Program-made: the position numbers and the translations under genes
Part shown: one piece after another, positions 18,031-26,300 of the stretch
Position numbering within the stretch: the stretch's first letter is position 1
Layout: each line of letters begins with the position of its first letter
The notes under the pieces: generated by a model
Seen by the model: the letters and a program-made list of their open reading frames with translations, nothing else
Database searches by the model: none
Told to the model about the DNA's origin: nothing
Assembly (NCBI RefSeq): GCF_031180885.1
Contig: NZ_JAPSLK010000013.1
Location: forward strand, 1-64,000
From: Saccharothrix sp.
GTDB taxonomy: Bacteria; Actinomycetota; Actinomycetes; Mycobacteriales; Pseudonocardiaceae
DNA length: 64,000 nt
Reading direction: 5' to 3'

Positions 18031-18869
18031 CCGCGGATGTGCTCCAGGATCGCGTCCGCGACAGTGCGGTGCACGGCAGCCGGCAACGCGTGACCCATGC
18101 CCGGCACCTCCAGCAACCTCGCACCCAGCAACGCCGCCAAGTGCCGACCCATCCCCGGCGGGTAGAACGGATCCAGTTCCCCCTGCACCACCAACGCCGG
18201 CACGCTCACCCGCCGCAGGTCATCCGCCCCACGCGGCAGCGGCTCGCCACCCAGCCGGACGTGCGCGGTGCTGGGCTCGAACGTCCCCGCGTGCGCGACC
18301 GCCCGCTCCTCCAGCCGCCGGTACTCCGCCGCGTCGAACGGCAGCCCGTCGCCGTGCAGCTCCCGCCACAGCTCGACCCGCCGCGCCAGCTCGGACTCCA
18401 GGTCCTCCCCCGGCACCGCCAGCGCGATCATCCGCTCCAGCCGCGCGCCCTCCAGCGGGACGACGTCCTCCGTCGACCCCATGTCCAGCGCGCCGGTGTG
18501 CATCAACGTCAGCGTGCGCACCCGATCGGCGTGGTCGACCGCCAGCAGCTGGGCGATGATCCCGCCCATCGACATCCCCACCACGTGCGCCTGCTCGATC
18601 CCGTGCGCGTCGAGCACCTCGACCGCGTCCTCGGCGAGGTCACCCATGCCGTAGTCGCCGTCGGGCACCCGCGTCGACCGGCCGGTGTCGCGGTGGTCGT
18701 ACCGGACGACCCGGCACCCGCCTTCGACCAGCAGCGCCACGAACTCGTCCGGCCACCCGTGCGCCGGCGCGTTGGCGCCCATGACCAGCAGCACCGGCAC
18801 CCCGCCGGGCTCCCCCAGCGCCTCGCTCCACAACACGACCGACCCGGACCGCGCCACCCGTTCCACCAC
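18027..18869 (-). CDS. Alpha/beta hydrolase
   Basis: A 280-residue cytoplasmic hydrolase. The GTG at 18869 follows GGGGGAG; an in-frame GTG three bases later is equally possible. The nucleophile elbow is GMSMGG, the oxyanion region LLVMGANAPAHGWPDEF, and the late histidine in GMGHALPAAVH. The fold resembles epoxide hydrolases and Rdm/aclacinomycin methylesterase-like enzymes, but the substrate is unknown. Confidence 0.88.
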   Translation of the reverse strand: MVERVARSGSVVLWSEALGEPGGVPVLLVMGANAPAHGWPDEFVALLVEGGCRVVRYDHRDTGRSTRVPDGDYGMGDLAEDAVEVLDAHGIEQAHVVGMSMGGIIAQLLAVDHADRVRTLTLMHTGALDMGSTEDVVPLEGARLERMIALAVPGEDLESELARRVELWRELHGDGLPFDAAEYRRLEERAVAHAGTFEPSTAHVRLGGEPLPRGADDLRRVSVPALVVQGELDPFYPPGMGRHLAALLGARLLEVPGMGHALPAAVHRTVADAILEHIRG

Positions 18870-18901
18870 GCTCCCCCAGAACTTGATCAAGGAGCCGCAC
18901 G

Positions 18902-19090
18902 CTAACACAAGCCGGCCACCGCCCGGCCGGTCTCGGTGATCCGCAGGACCTCCTCGGCGGCGGCGGTCGTCGGGTGGTCCGGGCCGAGCACGCGCTCCCG
19001 GTCGGCCACCACCGCCTCCAGCAACGCGGGACCGGACCCGCCCATGCCGCTGCCCACCCGGACTACATCGCCGAAAGCTTTGCACCGCAA
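18902..19090 (-). pseudogene. TPR-repeat protein C-terminal remnant
   Basis: Sixty-two codons include ALLEAVVADRERVLGPDHP, the signature of the tandem TPR repeats of actinobacterial AfsR/SARP and NB-ARC-TPR proteins, and end in a stop. Upstream continuation of the repeat array is absent. It overlaps nothing else and fills the 324-bp gap between the hydrolase and the protease, so I read it as a decayed gene end. Confidence 0.5.
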
Positions 19091-19149
19091 CAGCTCCCGC
19101 GCGGGTCTTGCGGATCTTGGTGACGATCGTGATGTTCGCCTGACGCACT

Positions 19150-19185
19150 CGGCCCGGTTCCACGCCCGGAGGTGGAACCGGGCCG
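19150..19185. terminator. Terminator after the astacin-like protease
   Basis: A perfect 14-bp stem (19150-19163 with 19172-19185) with an 8-nt loop lies 9 bp past the protease stop on the minus strand. Confidence 0.85.
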
Positions 19186-19193
19186 GTGTCGCG

Positions 19194-21176
19194 CTAGCGC
19201 TTGGCCGCCTTGGCCTTGCGGGTCGGCTTGGCCGGGTGGTCGTTCGCCGGGTGGTCGATGCCGTTGGCCGGGTGGTCGACGCCGTTGGACGCGCCGCCCA
19301 ACCCGGCGACCTGCAGCGTCACCGTCTGCCCGTCCGCGTCGGTCACCAAGCCGCCGTCACCGTCCGCGGCAGTGGCCGCGGCGGGTTGCCCCACCGCACC
19401 CGACATGCCGCCGACACCGTCCCCGGCGGAAACCTCGACCGCAGCGGGAACGCCCATCTCCGCCCCGCCTGCACCGTCAGTGGCCATCGGGGTGCCTTCA
19501 GCGGCACCGGCGTCGACCAGGTCGACCAAGGTCTCGCCGTCGAACAGCCCGCCGACGCCCGAGGGCAGCGCCACGGCCTCTTCCGGCGACCCGGTGAAGT
19601 CCAAGGTGTCGGCCGACGCGGGTTCGACGAACTCGTAGTCCACCAGCCGCAGGCCGTTGGCGCTCTGCTGCTGCCAGCGCGCCCGGAAGCTCTCCCACGG
19701 CACGTTCGCCCACAGGTAGTAGGCGTCGGTGCCGGGCAGCCACACGCCGGAGTACCGGTTCTCGCCGCCCAACTGGTGCACGTTGATGTCCACCAGCCGC
19801 AGCCCCTGCCCCGCCCACTCCTGCCACTTCGCCCGGAAGCTGTCCCAGGACGCGTTGGCCCACAGCCCGTACCCGCCGGACCCGGCCAGCCACACCCCCG
19901 AGTACCGGGTCTGCCCACCGACCTCGTGGACGTTGATGTCGACCAGCCGCAGGCCCTGCGCGGCCCATTCCTGCCACTTCGCCTTGAAGCTGTCCCACGA
20001 GGCGTTGACCCACAGTGCGTAACCTCCGGTCCCCGCGCGCCACACGCCGGAGTACCGGTTCTCGTCGCCCACGCGCAGCACGTGCAGGTCGACCAGGCGC
20101 AACCCCTGGCCGGCCCACTCCTGCCACTTCGCCTTGAAGCTGTCCCAGGACGCGTTGGCCCACAGCGCGTAGCCGCCCGACCCGGCGGTCCACACGCCGG
20201 AGTAGCGGTTCTCGCCGCCGACCCGCCGGACGTTGATGTCGATCAGCCGCAGGCCCTGCGCCGCCCACTCCTGCCACTTGGCCACGAAGCTGTCCCAGCT
20301 CACGTTCACCCACAGCGCGTGCTTCCCGCTGCCCGCGCGGAAGACGCCGGTGTGGCCGCGCCCGGTGAACCGCGCGTACATGTGCGCGATGGTCACCCGG
20401 TCGCCGAAGCTCAGGCCGTTGCGCTGCCCGATCGTCACGCCCGCCCGCTTCGGCACGATGGTCGTGGCGCCGTTGATGCCGAACGCGGTCGGGCCGTAGT
20501 GCATGATCGAGTCGTAGTCGTAGTCGAAGTAGTCGGTGAAGCCGTCGCAGAACCGGTCGAAGTTGGACTCGAACCCGTCCTGGATGTTGCCGTAGTTGAT
20601 GGTCACGAACTGGTCGCGGTCGCACCGGCTCTGCTCGTGCAGGATGCCCAGCGAGTGCAGGCACTCGTGGACCGTGGTGCCCATCGTCGCGCCGTCGGAC
20701 AGGCGGATGAGCTGCTCCCCGCCGCGCATCCCGATCGGCGACGAACTCCAGTTCTGCCCCGGGTTGCGCACGAACCGCACGTAGTTGGCCTGGCTGGTGC
20801 GCGCGACGAACCGGATGGCGGTGTTCTCCTCGATGTGCGCGATGGCCTGGGTGACACGGGCCTGGTTGGGCAGGCCCGCGTCGACGACGAACGGCACGAC
20901 GCCGTTCGTCCACAGCATGTCCGAATCGGACGGCAGCCCGATCCCGAGCGCCTCGGACGGGGGTTGCCCCACGTCCGCCGGTTCGCCGGGGCGCATTCTG
21001 GCGGCGGCGACCTCGACCTCCTCGGCCGGCCCCATGTCGATGCACCCCTGGTAGAGCGCGATGCCGTCGACCACGCTGTAGCGCACCGGCTTGTCGACGA
21101 ACCCGGGCCCGGACAGGAACCCGGTGCGGACCTCCCGGCTGGCGGCCATGTCGTCACTGGTCACGATCTCGTTCAC
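19194..21176 (-). CDS. Astacin-like M12 metalloprotease with five tandem BTRD1-type repeats
   Basis: A 660-residue zinc endopeptidase. The astacin zinc site HECLHSLGILHEQ is near residue 168, and the Met-turn SIMHYGP follows about 50 residues later. Residues ~277-512 are five repeats of about 47 residues with the core YSGVWxAGxGGYALWANASW and KWQEWAxQGLRLVD, matching the bacterial tandem repeat domain 1 family. The C-terminal ~130 residues are Gly/Ala-rich and end in a basic tail. No signal peptide is visible at the N-terminus MNEIVTSDD, so the export route is unclear. The ATG has an AAGGAGACAC site. A small YbaY-like gene lies upstream on the same strand, probably cotranscribed. Confidence 0.9.
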   Translation of the reverse strand: MNEIVTSDDMAASREVRTGFLSGPGFVDKPVRYSVVDGIALYQGCIDMGPAEEVEVAAARMRPGEPADVGQPPSEALGIGLPSDSDMLWTNGVVPFVVDAGLPNQARVTQAIAHIEENTAIRFVARTSQANYVRFVRNPGQNWSSSPIGMRGGEQLIRLSDGATMGTTVHECLHSLGILHEQSRCDRDQFVTINYGNIQDGFESNFDRFCDGFTDYFDYDYDSIMHYGPTAFGINGATTIVPKRAGVTIGQRNGLSFGDRVTIAHMYARFTGRGHTGVFRAGSGKHALWVNVSWDSFVAKWQEWAAQGLRLIDINVRRVGGENRYSGVWTAGSGGYALWANASWDSFKAKWQEWAGQGLRLVDLHVLRVGDENRYSGVWRAGTGGYALWVNASWDSFKAKWQEWAAQGLRLVDINVHEVGGQTRYSGVWLAGSGGYGLWANASWDSFRAKWQEWAGQGLRLVDINVHQLGGENRYSGVWLPGTDAYYLWANVPWESFRARWQQQSANGLRLVDYEFVEPASADTLDFTGSPEEAVALPSGVGGLFDGETLVDLVDAGAAEGTPMATDGAGGAEMGVPAAVEVSAGDGVGGMSGAVGQPAAATAADGDGGLVTDADGQTVTLQVAGLGGASNGVDHPANGIDHPANDHPAKPTRKAKAAKR

Positions 21177-21247
21177 GGGTGTCTCCTTCCGAAAAGAATG
21201 CGTTTGTGGAACGGAGGCATCTGGGGAACGCCAGATACGGCGAGTTC

Positions 21248-21580
21248 TCAGGCCTCGACCGGGTGAAGGTCGACGACCATGGGCACGCGGGTGACCCGGT
21301 GCGCGGCGGTGGTGACGAGGTCGCCCCGGGTGACCACCCCGGAGCCGTCCCGGTCACCGTGCGCGCGCACCACGAAGGTCCCGGGGCCGTCGACGTCCGC
21401 GTCCACGGCGAACGGCAGCTCCAGCCCACCGGCGGGGACGCTCACCGCGGGCAGGGTCACCACGGCGACCGTGCGCGCGGGGGCGTCGGCCTCGGACACG
21501 TCGCGGACCTCGACGCGAACCCGGTCGAACCGGACCGGGGCATCGGCAGACGGGAACCGCAACGTCCCCACAACGCGCAC
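21248..21580 (-). CDS. YbaY/YscW-like beta-sandwich protein
   Basis: A ~110-residue protein starting at GTG 21580, of the YbaY/YscW lipoprotein-chaperone type: RVVGTLRFPSADAPVRFDRV, VEVRDVSEADAPARTVAVVTLP, and VRAHGDRDGSGVVTRGDLVT are the usual strand segments. It lacks the signal/lipobox of the family, so it is probably cytoplasmic. It lies 71 bp upstream of the astacin-like protease and may be its chaperone or inhibitor partner; that link is inference. Confidence 0.7.
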   Translation of the reverse strand: MRVVGTLRFPSADAPVRFDRVRVEVRDVSEADAPARTVAVVTLPAVSVPAGGLELPFAVDADVDGPGTFVVRAHGDRDGSGVVTRGDLVTTAAHRVTRVPMVVDLHPVEA

Positions 21581-21848
21581 GATCCAGCACCATACGCGTA
21601 ACCGCCCGACCACACATCCGGACCGGTGACACCGCGTCACCGCAGCCAGAACGCCTGCACCAGGGCCGCCGACCCGCTCGACTCGGCGACCCGCCCGACC
21701 ACCACCGCGTCCCGGCCCGCCCGCACCACCTGCCGCGGGTTGGCGCATGATGCGGATTCGCTCACCGAAAGTCCAGACTGGCTTTGTCCAACGTTTCAAC
21801 CTTACGGTCGATCCCGGACGGCGGGGCTCGGCAGAGGTCGGACGGTGG

Positions 21849-21868
21849 CCTCCAAGCCCGCTTGGAGG
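21849..21868 (+). promoter_or_regulatory. Hairpin that hides a ribosome-binding site
   Basis: CCTCCAAG-CCCG-CTTGGAGG forms a perfect 8-bp stem with a 4-nt loop. The 3' arm contains the GGAGGG Shine-Dalgarno of the 81-aa gene starting at 21875, so translation would need the hairpin opened. The preceding ~290 bp hold no gene. Confidence 0.55.
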
Positions 21869-21874
21869 GCTGTG

Positions 21875-22120
21875 ATGGGCGACAGGCTCGAAGGTCACGT
21901 GGTTCGCGATCCGCACGACTTGCACACCCGCGTCGAGGTCCAGCTCGACCAGGCCGCCGAGGAACTGACCCGCAGATTGCCGCGCGGCACGAGCTACCAG
22001 GTGGTGCGCGACGCCGTCACGGAGTCCTACCGGCAGCTCGCCGCGCGGGCCAAGGTGCACGGGTTCCTGCCCATCCTGGCCGCCAAGCTCGCCCAGCGGC
22101 GACTCCAGGGCGTCCGCTGA
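21875..22120 (+). CDS. Small three-helix-bundle protein, 81 aa
   Basis: An 81-residue helical protein with the pattern DQAAEELTRRLPRGTSYQVV and AVTESYRQLAARAKVHGFLPILA, which recurs in small actinobacterial three-helix-bundle dimerisation proteins of unknown role. GGAGGG lies 5 bp before the ATG but is inside a hairpin. No partner gene is evident. Confidence 0.7.
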   Translation: MGDRLEGHVVRDPHDLHTRVEVQLDQAAEELTRRLPRGTSYQVVRDAVTESYRQLAARAKVHGFLPILAAKLAQRRLQGVR

Positions 22121-22201
22121 CCCCGCTCGGGTCGCGATGAGCGCTGTCCGTTTCCTGAACCGCGCCGTGTCGCGCATGGGGGCACCGGGAGCCGTGCCAT
22201 C

Positions 22202-22519
22202 GTGAAGAACATGAACGCCATCGGTGCCCACCGCGCACCCGGTCACCCGCCGCGATCGGTCGCGGAACTGGCCGCGTCCTCGCCCGAGTGGCAGGTGGAG
22301 ACCGACCGACGGGGGCGGTAGCTCACCGTGGAGCGGCGGGTGGCGCGCGGGGCTCGGCGGTGGGTGATCGGGTTGACGCCGGTCCGGGAAGGGGTCACGG
22401 CGCTGGTGCTGTGGTCGGGCGACACCGTGGCCGGGCACGCGCGCGGGACCGAGGCGGAGATGTGCGCGCGGGCGCACCGATGGGCGGCGGAACTGCTCAG
22501 CGACAAGCTGATGCCCTGA
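22202..22519 (+). pseudogene. Small gene interrupted by an in-frame TAG
   Basis: One reading frame runs from GTG 22202 to TGA 22519 (105 codons) except for a single TAG at 22319-22321. The first part ends VETDRRGR and the second continues LTVERRVARGARRWVIGLTP, which reads as one protein. A CAG-to-TAG change would explain it. The second part could restart at GTG 22328, giving 63 residues. The family is not one I recognise; it may be two tiny genes, but the shared frame favours a broken one. Confidence 0.45.
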
Positions 22520-22541
22520 CCGACGAAGGGGCCGCGACCGG

Positions 22542-23327
22542 TCAGCGGACGGTCACCCGCACGCGTTGCGGCAGCGCCCCCCGCACCTCCGCCTCCCCCA
22601 CACCGCAGTTGATCAGCCGGACCTCGCGCAGGGCCGGGTTCTGCGCGAGGTCGGACAAGCCGGTCACGCCGGCCGCGTTCGACATCCACACCTTCACCAG
22701 CGGCGCGGACGCGAGCACCGAAACGTCCAGCACGGAGTGCGTGTTCTTCCGCGACCCCATCAGCTTCAGCTCGCGCAACGACGACATCCCCGCCAACGGC
22801 CCCAGATCGGGCAGGCCGGCGTCCAGCACCTCCAAAACCTCCAACGAGCTGCCCTCGATCCCGTGCAGGGACGCCGACTGGTTCTTCCCCTCCACGTGCA
22901 ACACGCGCAGCTTCCCGGCGCCCGCCAGCACCCCCAGGTCCGCGTCCCGCCACCCGCCGAGCCGGAACTCCTCCAGGTTCGGCCACCGGGCCGCCGAGAT
23001 CCCCGGCCGGTTGGTCAGGCACAGCCGGACCAGGTTCGGCTGCACCACTTCCGGCACCGCCCGCGACGAGCCGGTGACCAGCGACAACTCCTCCAGCGAC
23101 TCGACCAGGAACGCGTGCGTGTCGTCGCGGAACCGGCGTTCCAACGCGAGGTACCGCAGACCCGGCACGTCCAGCACGAACGAAAGGTCCGGCGGTGTCC
23201 ACTCCGGACCCGGCACCAGCACGAGCCCGTCGCACCCCTGGTCGCGGTAGCGCTCCAGCGCCACCGCCGACCAGGGACCGTCCACATCGGCGTACCAGTG
23301 GAGCACCCGGTAGCCACTTCGTGCCAT
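22542..23327 (-). CDS. LRR-like protein, candidate immunity protein of the RHS toxin
   Basis: A 261-residue cytoplasmic protein made of degenerate leucine-rich repeats of ~22-25 residues (LEEFRLGGWRD, LRVLHVEGKN, LEVLEVLDAGLPDL, LRELKLMGS, LREVRLINCG). It begins 18 bp after the stop of the RHS toxin gene with a GAGG site, the standard place for an immunity gene. LRR-type immunity proteins are known for polymorphic toxins, but this pairing is inference from position. It has no signal peptide, as expected for a protein that blocks a nuclease inside the producer or its kin. Confidence 0.75.
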   Translation of the reverse strand: MARSGYRVLHWYADVDGPWSAVALERYRDQGCDGLVLVPGPEWTPPDLSFVLDVPGLRYLALERRFRDDTHAFLVESLEELSLVTGSSRAVPEVVQPNLVRLCLTNRPGISAARWPNLEEFRLGGWRDADLGVLAGAGKLRVLHVEGKNQSASLHGIEGSSLEVLEVLDAGLPDLGPLAGMSSLRELKLMGSRKNTHSVLDVSVLASAPLVKVWMSNAAGVTGLSDLAQNPALREVRLINCGVGEAEVRGALPQRVRVTVR

Positions 23328-23345
23328 CAGCCGCCTCGGGGTGGT

Positions 23346-26300
23346 TCAGTGGCTCGGCGGGTTGACCCGGTTCAGGAGCGTGCCGCTGCCAATCCCGCCA
23401 TGGTAGTCGACCAAGTTCCGCTCCAAGCCGTGGATCTCGGCGTCGTCGGCCCCCGGCATTTCGATCCAGTCCAGCTGCCGGACGTCCGAACGCTGGTACC
23501 CCGCGCTCGCCACGGCGTGCTCGTCGTCGGTGAACGCGCGGTGGATGCGCTTGTGGATGGTGTTCTTCTTGGTCGCCGAACCCACGTAGATCATGTTGTC
23601 GGACATCGTGATGATGTAGACGCCCTGGGTGTCCGGGATGTCCAGCCGCCCGGTCGGCGAGTGGTTGCCGAACGTCCGGCAGCTGTTGTTGTGGACGAGG
23701 ACGGCGGCCGACCCCGCCATGACGTAGTAGGTCTCGATGCCGTCGACCGAGAGGTCGAACGTGCGCCAGTGCCGCCGTTCCGCCCGGACTGCGTCGACCT
23801 GGACGTACGTGCCCGCCGACGTCCGCAGCAGGTCACCCGGGCGCAGGTCGCCGGCGTCGACCCACCGGCCGGCGGTGGCCGACCAGAACGGGTGGTTGTC
23901 CGTGGTGGTGACGGTGTGCCGCTCGCCCCGGTCGTCGCGGGTGGTGACCAGGACGAAGTCCTTGTCGTGGTCGGTCCGGAACGTGTGCGTGGCCTGGCGG
24001 TCCTCGGTGCGGCCGGTCACCGGGTCGGTGGACCGGACGGTGTCACCCGGCCGGACCGACTCGATGTCCTTGGTCGTGCCGTCGGCCATCAGCACGCGGG
24101 TGCCCGCGACGAAGCTGTGCTGGCGGCGCGGCAACGGGCACGACTCGGTCCGTGCGGTGTTCTCCGGCGCCTTCTTCTCCGGCGCGGCCTTCTTGGTCGC
24201 CGCCTTCGCCTTGGCTGCCTTGGCTTTCGCCCGTTCGGCCGCCTGCGCCGCCGCCTTCTTCGCCGCCTCCTCGGCGATCGCGCGCGCCCTGGCGGCCTTC
24301 TCCGCCGCCGCCTTGGCCGCTGCCGCCGCGGCGGCCCGAGCGGCTTCGGCGGCCTTCTCCGCGCCCTGGATGATGGCGCGCGCCCACCTGATCTCCTGGA
24401 AGAAGGTGACGACCGCCTTGCCGGCGCGGAAGATGGCCTCCGCGATCTTCTTCGCCTTGAAGATCTTGCCCCACGGCAGCGCGCCGATGACCATGGACAC
24501 GCACGCGCCGATGTCGCCCTTGAGGCAGTTGACGATGTCGTTGATCCCCAGGAACTCCATGAGGATCTGGCCGCCGGCCTCCAGGATCACGTCGAGCAGG
24601 CTCTTGCTCTGGATCTGCTGCGCCTTCGCCACGTCCTCCGGGCTGGGCCCGGTGGGTTGCGTGCCGCCGGTCTCCGCCGGCGCGCCGCCGCCACCGCCGC
24701 CCGCGTCGACCACCGCGCCGGTCGGGTCGGTGAAGGACAACGGGTTGTTCTCGGCGTAGGCGTAGGCCGAGATCGCGGGACCCGGCTGCGGCATCGGGTC
24801 GGTACTGGCGAACCGGCCGGTGTCGGGGTTGTAGTTGCGGGCGCGGAGGAAGTAGTTGCCCTCGCCCGTGGTGGAGTCCTGGTACGCGCCCGTGTACTTC
24901 AACGGGTTGGCGGGACCGGTCGGGTCGCCGGGCTTGAGGGTGTCGCCCTGGCGCGGGTTGCCGAACGGGTCGTAGTCGTAGCCCGCCTCCGGCACACCGC
25001 TGGGGCTGAGCATGTTCGCCGTGCCGCCGAGCCAGTCGTGGGTGTACGGGTGGGCACCGGTGGCGGGGTCGAGCAGGGCCAGCGGCTCGTCGTCGGGGCC
25101 GTAGGTGAAGCCCCGGCGCTCGGTGGTCGTGCCGGCGGCGTTGGTGGTGACGTCGAGGGCGATCTGGGGCAGGGTGCCGTTGACGTCCCAGCTCCACCGC
25201 TGCGTGGTGGCCGCCGCGCCCTCGCCGGACGTGGTGGTCAGGCGCAGACCTGCGGCGTCGTAGGCGAACGCCGTCGTGCGCCCGCCAACCGTGGCGCCGG
25301 CCAGGGTGTTGTCGAGGTTGTAGGCGAAGGTGTCACGGCCGGCCCTGGTCTGGTTGCCGTTGAGGTCGTAGTCGTAGTCGGTGACCACGCTGGGCCAGCC
25401 GGTGGCCTCGCCGTCGGGCGCGTTGCCCGCCCGGTGCTGGACGACCACGCGCCGGGTGAGCTGGTCGGCGGCGTCGTACTTGTAGAAGGTGGTGTCGCTG
25501 CCGGCGGTGCCGGTGCGCTTCTGGGTCAGCCGGTTGCCGACCAGGTCGTAGGTGTAGTCGATGCGCCCGGCGGCCTGGGTGTGGCGGTCGCAGTCGTTGG
25601 CCGCGTAACAGGCCGAGGTGACGCGGTCGGCGTCGTCGTAGGCGTAGGCGACGGCCTCGGACACCCCGCCGCGGGTGGTGGTGACCTTCGTCGGGTTGCC
25701 GACCGGGTCCAGGTCGAGCCGGTACGCCGAGATCGGGTCCTGCACGTTCGGCGGTGCGCCCGCGCCCGGCATGCGTTCGGTGCCGATGGCGGTCAGGCGG
25801 CCCGCGTCGTCGTAGGTGCGCCGTTCGAGCAGGCCGGTGGCCGCGGGCAGGGTGGTGGTGGTGCGGCGGCCCGCGACGTCGTAGCCGAAGCGCCAGGTCG
25901 CCGGGTCCGCGCCCGCGCCGCCGCCGCGCACGGTGAGTTCGGTGATCCGGCTGTCGGCGTCGTAACCGCTGGTCACGCGGGTGCCGTCGGGGTAGGTGCG
26001 GCCGGTGACGTTGCCGCGCACGTCGTAGTCGTAGGAGAAGGTCTCGCTGCGGCCCGCCTCCTCGCGGACCACGCGGGTGATCTGGTCCTCGTCGTCGTAG
26101 GTCACCTTCCGCACGCCCAGCGGGTCGCCGAAGGCGGTGATGCGGTCCTTGGCGTCGTAGGCCCACGAGTACTTGGGTCCGCTGTCGCCCAACGCGCGTT
26201 CGGTGCGGCGGCCGACGATGTCGTAGGTGTCGACGATGGTCCGCTTGGCGCGTTCGGCGTCGCTGAGCCGCTCGTGCTCGCCTCGGGTGATGGCGGAGAC

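Noticed and set aside
22319-22321. TAG read as pyrrolysine or selenocysteine-like recoding
   Set aside because: No recoding machinery or signal is visible; a simple nonsense change is the economical reading.
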